Positions 1 to 12,500 of a stretch of DNA of 64,000 nt are shown one piece after another. How positions within the stretch are numbered: the stretch's first letter is position 1; every line of letters begins with the position of its first letter. The translations under genes and the position numbers were made by a program. The notes under the pieces are model-generated. The model saw only the letters and a list, made by a program, of their open reading frames with translations, searched no databases and was not told the DNA's origin. The stretch comes from Pterois miles. Its lineage: Eukaryota > Chordata > Actinopteri > Perciformes > Scorpaenidae. The stretch spans positions 3,409,501-3,473,500 of the forward strand of contig CAMQGK010000567.1 in assembly GCA_947000775.1 (NCBI GenBank). Reading direction: 5' to 3'.

Positions 1-1055
1 GTCTCCACAGCAGGTAGCGGCAGTCTGCTCGGCTCATCCTCGCCTCTTCCGCTGGGGTTCGGGATGCTCGGGGGCCTGGTGCCCGTATCCCTGCCCTTCC
101 AGTTCCCTCCACTGCTAAACCTGCCTCTTGGTACAGCAGGCTCCAGTACAGCAGCCGGCAGCTCTGCAGCCAGTAGCAATGCATCCTTCTCTACCCTGAC
201 CCAGAGTGAGTGCCACAGACAGGGCAGAGACATGATACTCTATACATCTTTTATGCACCACACATAATAGTAAATATAATGTAATATTATCAATGAAATA
301 TTCATATACTTTTACACAATAGGCAGGCGTTGCCTCGCTGTCGTCTGTTTTTGGTGTTCCTGTATAGGCTTTGTTTCGTGTTGTATGTTATAGCATCATG
401 TTTTATCATCACGATTTTTCTCCTGTTTGACATTATTCCATTTTGTTTGCTTCATTTCCCAAAATTTCTCTTATTTTACCACAATGATGCCAATCCTGTG
501 TTGGTTACCTTCCCCACCTGGCCTCATTCTTCTTCTGTCTTTATCCCCTCCTCTGTTTGGCTGTCATTTCCGTTCTTTCACCTCTGTACCATGTTCCGCT
601 CTCCCTTCTGCCCCCTCTCCTCCCCGTTTTGTTTATCTGTTCCTCCCTCATCTCCCTCTCCGTCCTCGTTTCTTGTTCCCCTGTCCTGTCTCCTCAGATC
701 TGTATAAGAGTCTCCAGTCAGGGTCTCAGGTTGCTCTGCCTCCTCACTTGCAGCTCGCTTTCTCAGGTAAAATCTGACCCTCCCTCCACCCTCAAAGCCT
801 GCTCCATTGACTCCCTCCCCTCGCCTCTCCTTTTCTCTCCTCAAGTGTCTGGTGTTCTCCGTCTCGGGTTGTCCCGTTCTGTTCCCTGCTCGTCCGTCGG
901 TGGCAGCATGCCTCTTTATGTAGTCATTTTATCTGTCCAATCTCTGTAACGTTTATCTCCGTCAATGCTTTTCACTGACATTTCAACAACTGTGTTATTC
1001 CTGTCCAGATGTCAGTCAAAGTCAGGGAGGAGACACTAAGAGGAAGACGCTATGA
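1..1055 (+). CDS. 3' end of an unidentified spliced gene (last three coding exons)
   Basis: Three exons join in frame: up to 205 (donor CCAGA|gtgagt, phase 1), 698-766 (acceptor ctcctcag, donor CAG|gtaaaa), and 1009-1055 (acceptor gtccag), ending in TGA at 1053-1055. The first exon is open from position 1, so the gene begins upstream of the window. The readable part is low in charge and rich in Ser, Ala, Leu and Pro: GMLGGLVPVSLPFQFPPLL, then a Ser/Ala tract, then ALPPHLQLAF, and a basic tail ending KRKTL. No enzymatic domain is visible. The Leu/Pro-rich stretches and basic tail would suit the C-terminus of a large chromatin or transcription regulator. A CHD6-9-type remodeller came to mind, but this is a guess from texture only. 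Splice phases are consistent across all three exons, so a real gene end is likely even though the product is not identified. Confidence 0.72.
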
Positions 1056-1703
1056 TACAGCTGGATTTCGACACACAGGGAATACCGTCTAATGAAATGA
1101 CCACGAGATGGGACGAATCAGGATGGAACATGGCGAAGGGTGACCACTCACAGGGGTCTGAAATGGGACTGGGTTACATGTACTTGATCCTAAAAGATCA
1201 GCTCAACTTTTCACGAATACCACAGTTAAATATAACGTTTTTTTTAAATGATTTGATAACTTTTAAATAATATTCTTCATAGAATTGTTAAATGACAAAT
1301 ACAGTTTGTCAATGTTTACAAGATAGACCTATATCACTGTGGACAGGGAGAAGGAATGAATGTGATTTTTAGGTGTGCGTGCATGAGGGTTTGAATGCGT
1401 CTGGCAGGTGGGATTGAACGTGTGCCTTTTGTATGCCTCCCTCTCTGATGCATGGTCGGTGTGTCTATTTGGTGCTGTTTTTATCAATGTAATTATCACT
1501 GATACCTGTAAGAAATGTAAACTGCAAATAGAATGAGCTTTTTTTCCCAATGAGAGCTGTACACTTTTTCATTGTACTTTCTTGAATGAATTTGTTTCTG
1601 TATAGAACTCAAGCCTACTTTTAATTAAAATCTTTCCCTTCACAATGGTGTAATCTGATGTAAGTTAAAAGTACTTTAACTGAGTTAAAGGACATTACAC
1701 AAG
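1056..1703 (+). other. Probable 3' UTR and downstream spacer of the first gene
   Basis: This AT-rich stretch follows the stop codon at 1055. No further exon is seen on either strand. There is no clear canonical AATAAA before the repeat that starts near 1704, so the polyadenylation site is not assigned. Short open frames here have no recognisable content. Confidence 0.4.
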
Positions 1704-2431
1704 TCTTAAAGCTGGGATGGACAGACTGGAGCAAATATGATTAAAAAAATCTAGATATTTCTATAAAATGGTCACTATATCCTGACAGTAGTGCCTGAGA
1801 CAGGTAATATAAAAAAAAATAAATAAAAATAATTGTGCCTAATGGCATCTGCAAGATTTGAGGAAAACAACCAATCAGAGATGAGCTGGAGCCTTGCCAT
1901 CTCACTCCCAAACTCCGATCAAACGGTCAAACTAGGCAGCACTGATAAAATATGGTCAGGTATGATATGCCTATTTCTCTCAGATGTTTTCAGAAACATC
2001 TTGTAGTTACGGTTTAGCTGTGAAATGAGAATGTTTGCTCTGGCTGGTGGACGGTGCTTGGTATTTCCTCAACTGATCTCAACATGGCTGCCAGGTCACA
2101 AACTTAATATTTTTACAGCTAAACAGTAACAAGATGTTTCTGAAAACATTTGAGGAGAGAAAGTCATTACAGTAACAGATTATTGATTCATATTTGAGCA
2201 ACGCTGCCTAGTTCGACTGTTTAATCAGTCTGCGAGCGACTGACAGCTCCCTCCAATGAATGAACAGCCAATAAAAGCGCTCTCTGAATGATTGGCCAAA
2301 GTCTCCCGTCATGGGCTAGATGTTTAAGCCTAGAGCCATGAGAAGGTGCAGAAGTGTAGTTTTCTCTCAATGCTTAAATTACAGTATGGTGAAAGGTTAT
2401 TATAGATTTTTCATCTACTGCTGCTTTAAAG
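1704..2431. mobile_element. Fold-back (long inverted repeat) MITE-like element
   Basis: The two halves are inverted copies around a centre near 2065. For example, GATGTTTTCAGAAACATCTT at about 1983 returns as its reverse complement near 2133, and the AAACTAGGCAGC block near 1930 returns inverted near 2205. The ends read CTTAAAG and CTTTAAAG. There is no coding capacity. It lies between the convergent ends of the first gene and trir. The family is not named here. Confidence 0.6.
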
Positions 2432-2807
2432 TCAAGTGAGAATGATAGACATCACAGATTAATGGGCAGTGTAGATTTAATTGACACCTTAATTTGGCTG
2501 TTAAATCAAATCCAGCTATTACTAAACCCTAACTTAACCCATACATGACAAATCTGAAAACATTTAATAATGAACAGCAAGTTTCTGAAACACCCCTTGA
2601 CATCAAATTATCAGAGTCCAACAGATAAGCAAGACAAAAACAATACAAAAAGGGAAAGAAAGGGCCGGTTAAACGCAGCAGTTTGTGAAAGACATTACAT
2701 GATGGGTAACTTGGAACTGGCAGTATGAGAAGGTCAGGACTGGCCGGAGCTTCTCCCAGATGGTTGTCCTCTCAAAACAGTGTTGTTTCCTGTTCGCCTT
2801 TCGGAGC

Positions 2808-3768
2808 TTACTTGACCAGAGGCCTGGTCTTATCGTCGTCACCACACTGGTGGGCTTTGTACTTTTTGACCTCAGCCATATACTTTGACCAAGCATCGCT
2901 CTTGCCTGGCTCAGCCTGCGGGAGAGGAAGCACAAGGTGATTAACGCTTAAGTATACAATTCAAACTGACACCCCAACCACCGCCAACCCTACTTACTTC
3001 TGTGTCGTTTTTCTGCTTCTTCGCAACCATGCCGGTCTTTAGGAACACACCGCCTCTGCGCTTCCCCACCTGGGTTAGGGGATAGAAGACTGAAACCGTT
3101 ATAGGAGCCCTTGCAGATGGACTGCCAATGAAGGAGACTACACCAGAGCAGAAGGTCTACATTTAGTCTCTTACCGCACCACCAGCGAAACCATCATCAG
3201 TAAGGAGCATCCCTAGTCTACACTGGTCTATAATATTACATATTGTCACAATGTGTTCATGAAATATGGCAAGTATAACACAAGCACTGGCATGTGTGTG
3301 AAATGTTACAGGCAATTAACACTGAAAAAGTGGCCATTATTTCAGGCTGCAATAACTAAGGTGCCAGTTGGAGTAAGACTGTCAACCTGGTGCTGAATCT
3401 GGCTGTGTTGAACTACTACCATCTCATCTTACAACTGCCAAACCCCTTACAAAGCTCGTCACGGGAGGGGGCTTCTTTTCCACTGGTGTCTGTCCTTGCT
3501 CGGTGGCTCTCTCCTCTCCACCTGTTTGCTGCGTCTCCTTTTTCCTCTTCTCCTCCTCCATCTTCTTCTTGAACATCTCCATGAAGCTGCCGTCGTTGGC
3601 GAACACGTTGCCTCCGGGCATCGGGGCTTTGCTCGCTGCCGGTGCGGGGCTGCTGGAGGGGGACGCGGGGCTGCCGCAGCTGGAGTCGCTGCTGTTTCCG
3701 CCGCCGCTGCTCGTTTCAGGTTTGCCGTGTGTGCGTTTTGGATCCATGTCGCTGGGCGTAGTGTTCAT
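2808..3768 (-). CDS. trir: TRIR (C19orf43 homologue), telomerase RNA-interacting RNase
   Basis: Three exons on the minus strand: 3451-3768 (donor TTT|gtaagg), 2998-3069 (acceptor ccag, donor GAA|gtaagta) and 2808-2915 (acceptor cccgcag), stop TAA at 2808-2810. The product is 165 residues; human TRIR, from memory, is about 176. Recognisable parts in order: a Ser/Gly/Pro-rich N-terminus; the block NVFANDGSFMEMFKKKMEEE (residues about 54-73); SFVGKRRGG across the first junction; KTGMVAKKQK; and the strongly conserved tail SDAWSKYMAEVKKYKAHQC followed by GDDDKTRPLVK. The human protein is described as an RNA-binding exoribonuclease that associates with telomerase RNA. That role is inferred here from similarity. 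The first ATG (3766-3768) is chosen; a second in-frame Met lies seven codons later (MDPKRTHG) and could be used instead. The proximity of hook2 supports the call. Confidence 0.93.
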
Positions 3769-4243
3769 TAACAGGTAAAGTCCAGTCTTTTAAAAGTATG
3801 GCTTTGTTGAGAAGTTGGCGTTAATAAACAACACTTTGCACGCTGCAAGACGGGCTGCTGGACCCCGCCCGCAATACAATACAAAAAGCTCCGGAGTCAG
3901 CCCACTTAAACAGCTATAGTCCAGTTCAGAAAAATACAAAGAATAGAAAAATAAATAGGCATAACAATGTCAGCCCTCTAGCGCCTTCCCCCCCTGACAA
4001 AAACAAAAGCAGGCGCTGGTCCGGCTGCTAACGTGGCTAACGCTACGTGCTAACGTCCGGTTTAGTCGGGCCTTTACGGACGAACAAACTCAACCTGAAC
4101 CTCCGGTTCATGTGTGAGATGTGTCCAGGTATAACAGCGCAGTTAACGTAGACAGCAACGTTCAAATACCTGCAGCAAATACTACGAGGTTCGCAGGTTT
4201 TACCACCGCGCTTCGCTAAGTCCACCCATCTAACACTCGCTGT

Positions 4244-4319
4244 CCGCCATGTTTGTTTGCTCCTGATGACGTCACGGCGCGGTTGGGCGCCCCCTGCTGT
4301 TCCGGAAGTGAAACTACTA
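4244..4319 (-). promoter_or_regulatory. Probable trir promoter: CRE, ETS and YY1-like motifs
   Basis: About 500 bp upstream of the trir start codon, in a locally GC-rich stretch. It holds a full palindromic CRE TGACGTCA (4267-4274), an ETS site CCGGAAGT (4312-4319), and on the minus strand AAACATGGCGGAC (about 4244-4256), which resembles a YY1 motif near a transcription start. The ATG in that motif would open a six-codon upstream ORF ending in TAG. This combination is typical of TATA-less housekeeping promoters. The transcription start itself is inferred. Confidence 0.5.
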
Positions 4320-4475
4320 TGAAACATCTGCGACTGGTGCTCGAGTGCTCTCTGTGGGTCCAATCAAAACAATAATAATAATAAAACTAAATAATCCATA
4401 TATGATAAATCAGTATTCATCTATAGCTGTTATCTATTATCTATCAATATATCCTTCCCATTTGACCCGTTCGCT

Positions 4476-6244
4476 AGTACGCTATTAAAATACTATAGTG
4501 TGTCACAAAAATACTATACATTTTTCACATACAAGGAAATAAACCAGATTCTGGTTTTTATAGCACACTTTACTGTCTTTGTTAGTGACGTGTCACTTTT
4601 TTATGGCTTATTTATGACATTATGGCTTATTTATGACATTTTGTACAAAACAAATATACTTTTTTTGACATACTATAGTATGGTATACCATTTTTCTTGC
4701 ATACTATATTATGAAACTTATTATGGCATAGTACTGTAGTACTATTACTTTTTTCTTATATTACTTTGTTAATATTTCTTATTGACATACTATATTATGA
4801 ACATTTTTGATGGGATACTGTTCAGGCTATCGCAACAGTGAAGAAACTCAGTAGTAAAATTCATATTTTTCATATTAATATGTAACAAAGTGCATGAAAA
4901 GAATTTTTTTAATGGCTTTATACTTTTAGACGTACAGTATATGAGAAACCTAATTTGAACTCGGTTAATAAAAACGACATAGTATAGTATATCAAAAAAA
5001 ATAAGAGATTGAGTTGTATGCAAAAAAAATTAAAAAAAGTCATAGTATAGTATGTCAAAAAATTTAATGAAAAAAGTCAATATAGTTAGTTGAAAATTTT
5101 CATGAAAAAAGTCATAGTATGTTGAAAAAAGTCATAGTGTAGTATGTTGAAAAGTTTCTGGAAAAAAATCAGAGTATAGTATGTCAAAAAAAGAACATAG
5201 TATAGCATGTCAAAAATTCAAAAAGTCATAGTGTAACATGTCGAAAACTGGCATAGTATAGTGTGTCAAAAAACACATAGTATAGTATGTCGAGATAATA
5301 AACAAACATAGTATAGCATGTCCAAGAAAATAAAGAAGGCATAGTATAGTATGTCAAAAAATAAAAAAGTCATAGTACAGTATGTCAAAGGCATAAAAAT
5401 GGCATAGTATAGTATGTCAAAAACATTCAAAAAGTCAAAGTACAGCATGTCGGGAAAATAAAAAGGCATAATATAGTATGTTGAAAAATGTAAAAAAGAC
5501 ATAGTAAAGTATGTCAAAACATTAAAAAGACATAGTATGTATATGTATATATAGTATGTCGAAAAAATAAAAGGCATGACTTTATTCATGAAAATTTTAA
5601 ACATACTATACTATGACTTTTTTCCTGAATTTTTTCAACATACTTTACTATGACTTTTGTTGTCATACTATATTATCACTTTTGTCATGAAATTTTTGAA
5701 CATAGGATACTATGATTTTTTTTTCGTGAAATTTTTTGACATACTACACGATAATTTTTTTCAACATACTATACTATCACTTTTTTCATGAAATACGATA
5801 CAACACACTACACTATGCCATTTTCATTATTTTTTTGACATACCATATGACCATAGACCTATGGCTTTTTTCAACATGCTATAATATGACTTTTTTCATG
5901 AAATTTGTCGACATACTATACTATGACTTTTTTCAATATACTATACTATGACGTTTTTCATGAAAATTGTCGACATACTATAGTATGACTTTTTTTTCAT
6001 AAAATTTGTCGACATACTATACTATGAATTTTTTCAACATACTATGCTATGACTTGTTTAAACATACTATAAACATACTATAAAAAGACAGTATGTGTAG
6101 AAAATAAAAGGGCACAGTATAGTATGTCAAAAAAGAACATATAGTATGTCGAGAAAATAAAAAAGGTATAGTATAGTATGTCAAAAAGGACATAGTATAA
6201 TATGATGATATAAAAAAGTCATAGTGTAGTATGTCGTTAAAATA
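4476..6244. repeat. Satellite array, left part, with units in both orientations
   Basis: AT-rich repeats built on CATAGTATAGTATGTC followed by A-rich spacers. The orientation changes. Degenerate reverse units (GACATACTATA type) occur at about 4650-4800. Forward units run about 4978-5575. Reverse units (ACATACTATACTATGACTTT) run about 5605-6060. Forward units resume near 6100. Units are roughly 30-38 bp and divergent. Open frames through this block merely translate the repeat (LTYYTM, ILYYDFF patterns) and are not genes. Confidence 0.9.
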
Positions 6245-6575
6245 CAAAAGTCGTAGTACAGATGTATGAAAGGCCCGGCGGTCTCTCTGCTGATTTGTTG
6301 CAGGTGCGCGCCGGACACAGGAAGTGATCGCCCGAGACACAGCTGAGTGGAGAGAGGGACATGAGGAGGAAAGAGAGACAAGAAAACATCCAGAGACTAA
6401 TTTCTCAATCACTGTCAGTGCGTGGGTCCTTGAGAACAGTAAGTCTCGACATTTAATCCTGTGGTTGTATAAGTTGAACTTCTTGTAAATGCTGATTGAT
6501 TAGGCGGTGTGTTTACTGTGAATTAGTCAGCCCACCTTGTTCAGATGCCGCACCTACGAGCCAAACACCCACACA
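6245..6575. other. Non-satellite island inside the satellite array
   Basis: About 330 bp of ordinary, locally GC-rich sequence (for example GCAGGTGCGCGCCGGAC) with satellite on both sides. On the plus strand, AACAG|taagtctc near 6436-6447 looks like a 5' splice site without the usual GT position, so no exon is claimed. No similarity to other parts of the window is evident. It may be an insertion or a captured fragment of a gene's first exon or promoter. Confidence 0.5.
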
Positions 6576-9500
6576 TGTCAAAAAATTAAAAAGACAGTAT
6601 AGGATGTCAAAAAATAAAAAAGGCATAGTATAGTTTGTCAAAAAATTCAAAAGTCATAGTATAGTATGTCGAAAAAAGTCAGTGTATACATACGTGAAGA
6701 AAATAAAAAAGGCATAGTATAGTATGTCAAAAAATAAAAAAGACAGTATAATATGTCAAAGAAATTAAAAAGTCATTGTAAAGTCGAAAAAGTTTATGAC
6801 AAAAGTCATAGTATAGTATGTTGAAAAAAGTTATGTATAGTATGTTGACAAATTTTATGAAAAACTCAAGTATAGTATATCGAAAAAAGTCAGTGTAGTA
6901 TGTCGAAAATTTTCATGAAAAAAGTCATAGTATAGCATGTTGAAAAATTTTATGAAAAAAGTCATGGCATAGTATGTCGAAAATATTCAAAGTATAGTAT
7001 GTTGAAAAATTTTATGAAAAACGTCATAGTACAGTATGTCAAAAAATTTAATGAAAATGTCAGTACAGTATTTTGAAAAATTTAATGACAAAAGTCATAG
7101 TATAGTATGTCGAAAAATTTAATCAAAAAAGCCATAGTATATGTTGAAAATGTAATAGTATACTATGTTGAAAAATTTTATGAAAAAGTCACAGTATAGT
7201 ATGTCAAAAATTTTCATGAAAAAAGTCATAGTATAGTATGTCGAAAAATTTCATGAAAATCATATTATAGTATGTCAAAAATGTTATGAAAAAAGTCATA
7301 GTATAGTATGTCAAAAAATTTCATGAAAAAAGTCATAGTATAGTATGTCGAAATGTTTCATGAAAAAAGTCATAGTATAGTATGTTGAAATTTTTCATGA
7401 AAAAAGTCATAGTATAGTATGTCAAAAAATTTCATGAAAAAAGTAGTAGTATAGTATGTCGAAAAATTTCATGAGCAAAGTCATCGTTTAGTATGTCGAA
7501 AAATTTTATGTAAAAAGCTATAGCATCGTATTTTGAAAAAAGTCATAGTACAGTATGTCGACAAATTTTATGAAAAAAGTCATAGTATAGTATATCTAAA
7601 AAAGTCATAGTATAGTATGTTGAAAAATTTCATGAAAAAGTTATAGCATAGGATGTTGAAAAAAGTCATAGTATAGTATGTCAAAGTTTCATGAAAAAAA
7701 TCATAGTATAGTATGTCGAAAATTTTCATGAAAAAAGTCATAGTATAGTATGTTGAAAAGAAATCAGTACAGTATGTCGAAAAATTTCATAAACAAAGTC
7801 ATAGTATAGTATGTCGAAAATTTTTATGAAAAAAGACAGAGTATAGTATGACGACAAGTTGGTATAGTATGTCAAAAAATTTCATGAAAAAAGTCATAGT
7901 ATAGTATGTTGAAAAGTTTTATGAAAAAAAGGCATAGTATAGTATGATGAAAAAAGTCATAGTATAGTATGTCGAAAAGTTTCATGAAAAAAGTCATGGT
8001 TTAGTATATCGAAAAAGTCAAAGTATAGTATGTCAAAAAATTTCATAAAAAAGTCATAGTATAGTATGTCAAAAAATTTTATGAAAAAAGCCATAGTATA
8101 GTATGATGAAAAAAGTCATAGTATAGTATGTCGAAAAGTTTCATAAAAAAGTCATAGTATACTATGTCTAAAACTTTTATGAAAAAAGACATAGTATAGT
8201 ATGACGACAAGTCAGTATGGTATGTCAAAAAATTTCATGAAAAAAGTCATAGTATAATATGTCGAAAATTTGCATGAAAAAAGTAATGTTTTAGTATATC
8301 GAAAAAAGTCATAGTATAGTATGTCGAAAAATTTCATGAAAAAGTTATAGCATAGGATGTTGAAAAAAGTCATAGTATGTATGTCAAAGTTTCATGAAAA
8401 AAATCATAGTATAGTATGTCGAAAATTTTCATCAACAAAGTCATAGTATAGTATGTGGAAAAATTTTATGAAAAAAGACATACTATAGTATGTCGAAAAA
8501 TTTTATGAAAAAAAGTCATAGTATAGTATGATGAAAAAAGTCATAGTATAGTATGTCGAAAAGTTTCATGAAAAAAGTCATAGTATAGTATGTCGAAAAT
8601 TTGCATGAAAAAAGTCATAGTATAGTATGTCGAACACTTTCATGAAAAAGTCATAGTATAGTATGCTGAAAAAGTCATAGTATACTATGTCGAAAAATTT
8701 CATGAAAGAGTCAGTATAGTATGTTGAAAAATTTTATGAAAAAAGACAGTATAGTATGTCGAAAATTTGCATGAAAAAAGTCATAGTATAGTATGTCGAA
8801 AAATTTCATTAACAAAGTAATAGTATAGTATGTCGAAAAATTTCATGAAAGAGTCATAGTATAGTATGGCGAAAAATTTTATGAAAAAAGTCATAGTGTA
8901 GTATGATGAAAAAAGTCAGTATAGTATGTCGAAAAGATTCATAAATAAAGTCATGTATAGTATGTCGAAAAGATTCATGAAAAAAGTCATAGCATAGTAT
9001 TTCAAAAAATTTTATGAAAAAAGCCATAGTATAGTCTGTTAAAAAAGTAATAGTATACTGTCGAAAAATTGTATGAAAAAAGTCATAGTATAGTATGTCG
9101 AAAAATTTCATGAAAACAATTCATACTATAGTATGTCACAAATTTCATGAAAAAAGTCATCGTATAGTGTGATGAAAAAGTAATAGTATACTATGTCAAA
9201 AAATTGTCTGAAAAAAGTCAGTATAGTATATCGAAAAAGTAATAGTATACTATGTCAACAAATTTTATTAAAAAAGTCATAGGATAATATGTCGAAAAAT
9301 TTGCATGAAAAATGTCATAGTATAGTATGTTGAAAAAAGTCATAGTATAGTATGCAAAAAATTTTCATGAAAAAAGTCATAGTATAGTATGTTGAAAAAA
9401 GTCATAGTGTAGTATATCAAAAACTTTCATGAAAAATTCAGTTTAGTATGTCAAATAAATTCATGAAAAAAACATACTATAGTATGTCGAAAATTTTCAT

Positions 9501-12500
9501 GAAAAAAGTCATCGTATAGTGTGATGAAAAAGTAATAGTATACTATGTCAAAAAATTGTATGAAAAAAAGTCATAGTATAGTATGTCGAAAAATTGTATC
9601 AAAAAAGCCGTAGTATAGTATGCTGAAAAGTAACAGTATACTATGTCGAAAAATTTATATGAAAAATGTCATAGTATATGTTGAAAAAAGTCATAGTATA
9701 GTATGTAAAAACATTTTCATGAAAAAAGTCATAGTATACTATGCTGAAAAAAGTCATAGTATAGTATGTCAAAATATTTCATGAAAAATGTCATAGTATA
9801 GTATGTTGAAAAATTTCATGAAAACAATTCATAGTATATTATGTTGAAAAATTTCATGAAAACAATTCATAGTATATTATGTTGAAAAATTTCATGAAAA
9901 CAAGTCATACTATAGTATGTCAAAAATGTTCATGAAAAAAGTCATAGTATAGTATGTCAAAAAAATTCATTAAAAAAGTCTTATTTTTGTATGTAAAATG
10001 TTTTTATAAAATAAGTCATAGTATAGTATGTTGAAAAATTTCATGAAAACAAGTCATAGTATAGTATGCCAAAAAATTTCAGTAAAAAAGTCTTATTTTT
10101 GTATGTCAAATTTTTTTTACAAAATAAGTCATAGTATAGTATGTTGAAAAATTTCATGAAAACAAGTCATAGTACAGTATGTTGAAAAATTTCATGAAAA
10201 CAAGCCATACTATAGTATGTCAAAAATGTTCATGAAAAAAAGTCATAGTATAGTATGTCAAAGTTTCATGAAAATAGTCATAGTATCATATGTCGAAAAT
10301 TTTCATGAAAAAAGTCATAGTATAGTATGCCAAAAAATTTCATTAAAAAAGTCTCATTTTTGTATGTCAAAATTTTTTTATAAAATAAGTCATAGTATAG
10401 TATGTCGACAATTTGCATGAAAAAAGTCATAGGATAGTATGTCAAAAATTTTCATGAAAAAAGTCATAGTATTGTATGTTGAAAAAGTCACCGTATAGTA
10501 TGTCGAAAAAATGTCATACTATAGTATGTCAAAAAATTTTATGAAAAGAGTCATAGTATAGTATGTCGAATAATTTTATGAAAAAAAGTCATAGTATTGT
10601 ATGTTGAAAAAGTAATAGTATACTATGTCGAAAAATTTTATGAAAAAAGTCATAGTATAGTATGTTGAAAAGTTTCATGAAAAAAGTCATGGTATAGTAT
10701 GTCGAAAAGTTTCATGAAAAAAATTCATAGTATAGTATGTCGAAAAGTTTCATGAAAAAAGTCATGGTATAGTATGTCGAAAAGTTTCATAAAAAAAAAT
10801 CATAGTATAGTATGTCGATAATTTTCATGAATAAAGTCAGTATACTATGTCGAAAAATTTCATGAAAACAATTCATACTATAGTATGTCACAAATTTTCA
10901 TGAAAAAAGTCATAGTATAGTATATCAAAAACTTTCATGAAAAATTCAGTTTAGTATGTCAAAAAAATTCATGAAAAAAACATACTATAGTATGTCGAAA
11001 ATTTTCATGAAAAAAGTCATGGTATAGTATGTCAGAAAATTTTCATGAAAAAAAGTCATCGTATAGTGTGATAAAAAAGTAATAGTATACTATGTCAAAA
11101 AATTGTATGAAAAAAAGTCATAGTATAGTATGTCGAAAAATTGTATCAAAAAAGCCGTAGTATAGTATGCTGAAAAGTAACAGTATACTACGTCGAAAAA
11201 TTTTATAAAAAAAGTCATAGTATAGTATGTCAAAAATTTTCATGGAAGAAGTCATAGTATTGTATGTTGAAAAAGTCATAGTATAGTATGTCGAAAAATT
11301 TATATGAAAAATGTCATAGTATATGTTGAAAAAAGTCATAGTATAGTATGTAAAAACATTTTCATGAAAAAAGTCATAGTATAGTATGCTGAAAAAAGTC
11401 ATAGTATAGTATGTCAAAATATTTCATGAAAAATGTCATAGTATAGTATGTTGAAAAAAGTCATAGTATACTATGTCTAAAAAATTCATGAAAAAAGTCA
11501 TAGTATAGTATGTTGAAAAATTTCATGAAAACAAGTCATACTATAGTATGTCAAAAATGTTCATGAAAAAAGTCATAGTATAGTATGTCAAAAAATTTCA
11601 TTAAAAAAGTCTTATTTTTGTATGTCAAAAGTTTTTTATAAAATAAGTCATAGTATAGTACGTTGAAAAATTTCATGAAAACAAGTCATAGTATAGTATG
11701 CCAAAAAATTTCATTAAAAAAGTCTTATTTTTGTATGTCAAAATTTTTTTATAAAATAAGTCATAGTATAGTATGTTGAAAAATTTTCATGAAAACAAGT
11801 CATAGTATAGTATGTTGAAAAATTTCATGAAAACAAGTCATACTATAGTATGTCAAAAATGTTCATGAAAAAAGTCATAGTATAGTATACCAAAAAATTT
11901 ATTAAAAGTCTCATTTTTGTATGTCAAAATTTTTTTATAAAATAAGTCATAGTATAGTATGTCGACAAATTTTATGAAAAAAGCTATAGTATAGTATGTC
12001 AATAGTTTCATGAAAATAGTCATAGTATCGTATGTCGAAAATTTTCTTGAAAAAAGTCATAGTATAGTATGTCGACAAATTTTATGAAAAAACTCATGGT
12101 TTAGTATATTGAAAAAGTCATAGTTATAGTATGTCGAAAAGTTTCATGAAAAAAGTCATAGTATACTATGTCGAAAATTTGCATGAAAAAAGTCAGTATA
12201 GTATGTCGAAAATATTTTATGAAAAAATCCATCAGTATAGTATGTCGAAAACTTTTATGAAAAAAGTCATAGTATAGTATGATGAAAAAAGTCAGTATAG
12301 TATGTCAAAAATTTTCATGAAAAAAGTCATAGCATAGTATTTCGAAAAATTTTAGAAAAACATAGTATAGTATGTTGAAAAAAGTAATAGTATACTATGT
12401 CTCAAAAAATTGTATGAAAAAATTCATAGTATAGTATGTCGAAAAATTTCATGAAAACAATTCATACTATAGTATGTCACAAATTTCATGAAAAAAGTCA

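Noticed and set aside
3496..3778. Plus-strand open frames opposite trir exon 1
   Set aside because: They are antisense shadows; the minus strand carries the conserved TRIR sequence with matching splice sites.
6430..6450. Splice donor in the satellite island (AACAGTAAGT)
   Set aside because: No acceptor, open frame or partner exon could be paired with it, so no gene is claimed.
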